Below are positions 61,808-64,000 of a stretch of 64,000 nucleotides of DNA, in pieces; the first letter of the stretch is position 1; the number at the start of each line of letters is the position of its first letter. The translations under genes and the position numbers were made by a program. The notes beneath the pieces are model-generated. The model searched no databases. It had not been told where the DNA came from and saw only the letters and a program-made list of their open reading frames with translations. This DNA comes from Pseudarthrobacter sp. NamE5. Its GTDB lineage: Bacteria > Actinomycetota > Actinomycetes > Actinomycetales > Micrococcaceae. The DNA is taken from NCBI RefSeq assembly GCF_005796225.1, contig NZ_VAHO01000002.1, positions 186,001 through 250,000 of the forward strand, in the 5' to 3' direction.

Positions 61808-62578
61808 ATGGCTGCTAGTGCCGCAGCCATCACTGGCAACATCGACCGTGCAAGCGGCGTAGCCATCTATATCCAGCTGCGCGAGATACTCCGTTCCTAC
61901 ATTGCAGAGTCGTGCCCGCCGGGGTCGGCTTTGCCCTCAGAACGTGATCTCGCCGAACGTTTCGGCCTTGCCCGGATGACAGTGCGCCAGGCGATTGATG
62001 CCTTGGTCGGCGAAGAGGTTATTGAGCGGGTCGTAGGCCTGGGCACCTTCGTCCGCCGGCCCAAATTGGATCTCCAGGTAAAGCTCACTTCCTACAGTGA
62101 GGAAATGCAGCGCCGCGGGATGGTCCCCGCGGCGAAGGTCCTTAGCTTTGAGCAGATTGGCGCGAGTGCCTTCCTGGCCCGTGAACTGCAGCTGGACGAG
62201 GGGACACCCTTGGTGCGTTTCCGGCGCCTGCTGCTGGCCGACGGTGAGCCCATGAGCGTTGACGAAAACTTCATTCCCGCCCATCGCGTGCCGGGCCTGC
62301 TGGACGGTGAACCGCCAACGTCCCTGTACAACGTTCTTAGCGAGCAGTTCGGGCTGGTGATGGAATGGGGCGAGGACATGATTGAGGCTACTGCAGCATC
62401 CCCGTCCACCGCGCGGCTGCTGAACGTGGAGGTTGGCTCACCGCTCTTGAAGATCCAGCGGCACGCCTTTGTTGCACGGGCTATGGTGGATTATTCCGTG
62501 TCGTACTACCGGGCAGACAGATACAAGCTGTGGGTGCCGCTGCAGCGGCCGGGCGCACGCAGGGCGCGCAATCACTGA
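61808..62578 (+). CDS. GntR/HutC-family regulator, DasR/NagR-like
   Basis: 256 residues: an N-terminal winged helix (about 15-80, SALPSERDLAERFGLARMTVRQAIDALV) and a C-terminal UTRA effector domain (about 95-240, with GTPLVRFRRLLLADGEPMSVDENFIP). The nearby dre-type site and divergent ptsH point to a DasR/NagR orthologue that senses glucosamine-6-phosphate or N-acetylglucosamine-6-phosphate and controls aminosugar uptake. ATG 61808 has AGGAGAG upstream. Effector identity is inferred from family knowledge. Confidence 0.88.
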   Translation: MAASAAAITGNIDRASGVAIYIQLREILRSYIAESCPPGSALPSERDLAERFGLARMTVRQAIDALVGEEVIERVVGLGTFVRRPKLDLQVKLTSYSEEMQRRGMVPAAKVLSFEQIGASAFLARELQLDEGTPLVRFRRLLLADGEPMSVDENFIPAHRVPGLLDGEPPTSLYNVLSEQFGLVMEWGEDMIEATAASPSTARLLNVEVGSPLLKIQRHAFVARAMVDYSVSYYRADRYKLWVPLQRPGARRARNH

Positions 62579-62643
62579 ACATGCCGCGCACGTGCCGAGG
62601 CGCCCGGTAGCTGCAGCAACAACTTAGCGGTTTATACGGAAAG

Positions 62644-62677
62644 AGGAAGGCCCGGTCCAGTGGACCGGGCCTTCCTT
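62644..62677. terminator. Terminator between the GntR gene and qcrB
   Basis: 62644-62659 and 62661-62676 are exact 16-base complements (arm AGGAAGGCCCGGTCCA) forming a very stable stem, with TT after it. It serves two convergent genes. Confidence 0.85.
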
Positions 62678-62694
62678 GTATGCACTGTTCGAAC

Positions 62695-64000
62695 CTAGTG
62701 GGACAGGCTCTTTGCTTCCTCTGGCGCCTCAACTGCTGCATGGCCGTGACCGTGGGCAGCTTCCAGCTCAGCGGGAGTGGCAGGGGCAACGCGGTCCTCG
62801 AAGAACCACTTGGAGAGGAATGCGCGGCGCTTTTCCTTGCGCGTCACCACGCCGTGCTCGTTCGGGACTGCAGGCAGGACCTCGGGTGATTCAAAGCCCA
62901 CCAGTTTGTACCGCTTGTATTCGTCCAGCGGCGCGTGCACCTCGATGAACTCACCGTGCGGAAGGCGTACGATCCGTCCGGTCTCCCGTCCGTGAAGGGC
63001 GATCTCGCGGTCCTTGCGCTGAAGGGCCAGGGCCACACGCTTGGTGACGATGAACGCGATGATCGGGCCAACGAAGAACAGGGTCCGCAGCCAGTAGGTC
63101 ACGTCGTTCAGCGATACACCGAAGTGCGTTGCGATGAGGTCGGAACCTGCGGCTGCCCACATTACGCAGTACCAAACGAAACCGGCCATGCCTATGGCGG
63201 TACGGGTCGGAGCGTTGCGGGGACGGTCCAGGACGTGGTGCTCACGGTCGTCCTTGGTGATCCAACGTTCGATCCACGGGTACATGAACATGACCGTGAA
63301 CAGGATTCCGGCAGGCACGAGGGCCGGCAGCAGGACGTTGAAGCTGAAGACGTAGCCGAACCAGTCCTGCTCTACCTGCCAGTCACCCAAGGTGCCTGGC
63401 ATCAGGCGCAAGGCGCCATCGACGAAACCGATGTACCAGTCGGGCTGGGTACCGGCCGAGACGGGGGAGGGGTCGTAGGGACCGTAGTTCCAGATCGGGT
63501 TGATGGTGAAGAAGCCTGCCATGAGGGCAAGTACACCGAAGACGATGAAGAAGAATCCACCGGCCTTGGCAGCGTAGACGGGGCCAAGCGGGTAACCCAC
63601 GACGTTGTTGTCGTTGCGGCCGGGGCCGGGGTACTGGGTGTGCTTGTGGATGACCACCATAAAGAGGTGCAGGACGATCATCAGGAGGATCAGCGCCGGC
63701 ACCAACAGGATGTGCAGCACGTACAGGCGGCCGATGATGGCCGTACCCGGGAACTCCCCGCCGAAGAGGAAGAACGAGATGTAGGTGCCAATGACCGGAA
63801 TCGACTTGATAACGCCGTCGATGATGCGCAGGCCGTTGCCGGACAGCAGGTCATCGGGGAGGGAGTAACCGGTGAAGCCGGCAGCCATGGCCAGGATGAG
63901 CAGGACGCCGCCCACAACCCAGTTCATTTCACGGGGCCGGCGGAAAGCGCCGGTGAAGAACACGCGCAGCATGTGTACCGCGATGGAAGCCACGAACAGC
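62695..64000 (-). CDS. qcrB: Ubiquinol/menaquinol-cytochrome c reductase cytochrome b subunit (partial)
   Basis: The C-terminal 434 residues of an actinobacterial QcrB. The 5' end lies beyond the right edge, since the sequence before the first in-frame GTG continues as conserved protein (FVASIAVHMLRVFFTGAF). Visible are a heme-b His in AVHMLRVFF, the Qo-site region with PVIGTYISFFLFGGEFPG, and several membrane helices. A long charged C-terminal extension (from about 63030 down to the stop), typical of actinobacteria, ends in a His/Ala/Glu-rich tail. It carries electrons from menaquinol toward the aa3 oxidase encoded nearby. Confidence 0.95.
   Translation of the reverse strand, partial: LFVASIAVHMLRVFFTGAFRRPREMNWVVGGVLLILAMAAGFTGYSLPDDLLSGNGLRIIDGVIKSIPVIGTYISFFLFGGEFPGTAIIGRLYVLHILLVPALILLMIVLHLFMVVIHKHTQYPGPGRNDNNVVGYPLGPVYAAKAGGFFFIVFGVLALMAGFFTINPIWNYGPYDPSPVSAGTQPDWYIGFVDGALRLMPGTLGDWQVEQDWFGYVFSFNVLLPALVPAGILFTVMFMYPWIERWITKDDREHHVLDRPRNAPTRTAIGMAGFVWYCVMWAAAGSDLIATHFGVSLNDVTYWLRTLFFVGPIIAFIVTKRVALALQRKDREIALHGRETGRIVRLPHGEFIEVHAPLDEYKRYKLVGFESPEVLPAVPNEHGVVTRKEKRRAFLSKWFFEDRVAPATPAELEAAHGHGHAAVEAPEEAKSLSH

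Overview
The window is a high-GC actinobacterial chromosome segment. Gene order (carA-carB-pyrF-mihF-gmk-rpoZ-coaBC-metK-priA; comEA-comEC-holA-rpsT-lepA-hemW; hrcA-dnaJ-rsmE-phoH-ybeY-era; leuA-recO-uppS; ctaC-ctaD-ctaF beside qcrB), the actinobacterial-type integration host factor, a helicase-motif-free PriA, frequent GTG/TTG starts and many leaderless starts point to Micrococcaceae, most likely Arthrobacter or Pseudarthrobacter. Almost everything is chromosomal core. There is no transposase, integrase, CRISPR array, rRNA or tRNA gene that I can recognise.

Layout. 1-5.6 kb: the end of the pyrimidine operon (carA, carB, pyrF). 5.6-11.8 kb: mihF with its own promoter and a palindrome just downstream of it, then gmk, rpoZ, coaBC, metK and priA. 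11.8-14.7 kb: a leftward group (glycosyltransferase, alpha/beta hydrolase, aldo/keto reductase). 14.7-20.1 kb: a glycerol module (glpD, glpF, glpK) divergent from a SorC-type regulator, with a perfect palindrome between them. 20.2-24 kb: leuS behind a leucine-rich leader peptide and attenuator, then degV. 24-27 kb: comEA and a comEC that lacks its C-terminal metallo-beta-lactamase domain. 27.1-30.3 kb: the only accessory-looking stretch, bounded by an imperfect 50-bp direct repeat; it holds a DUF2975/XRE regulator pair under a 33-bp palindromic operator-promoter, two very small membrane proteins on the opposite strand, a leaderless mini-ORF coupled to a small gene, and orphan small proteins.

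30.3-36.3 kb: holA, rpsT, a solitary MazF/PemK-like protein, lepA, hemW and a DUF4870 membrane protein. 36.4-45.6 kb: DUF3097, CIRCE-hrcA-dnaJ-rsmE (heat shock and 16S rRNA methylation), a GerMN lipoprotein, a hairpin-rich intergenic region, and phoH-ybeY-CNNM/CBS-era. 45.7-51.3 kb: an LCP cell-wall ligase, an M13 metallopeptidase, and leuA behind a second leucine leader peptide. 51.4-58 kb: recO, uppS, a hydrolase, pyrD, DUF3043, an M20 peptidase and an A-type Fe-S carrier. 58.2-64 kb: cytochrome aa3 oxidase (ctaC, ctaD, ctaF), HPr (ptsH) divergent from a DasR/NagR-like GntR regulator with a dre-type site between them, and the truncated qcrB of the bc complex.

The most interesting material is regulatory. 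Two leucine attenuators (leuS and leuA) share the same layout, a TANNNT box 6 nt before the leader start codon. At least nine starts in the window look leaderless by this rule. The DUF2975 operator, the mihF palindrome and the island that interrupts comEC-holA deserve follow-up. All reading was by eye; no homology search or folding was run.
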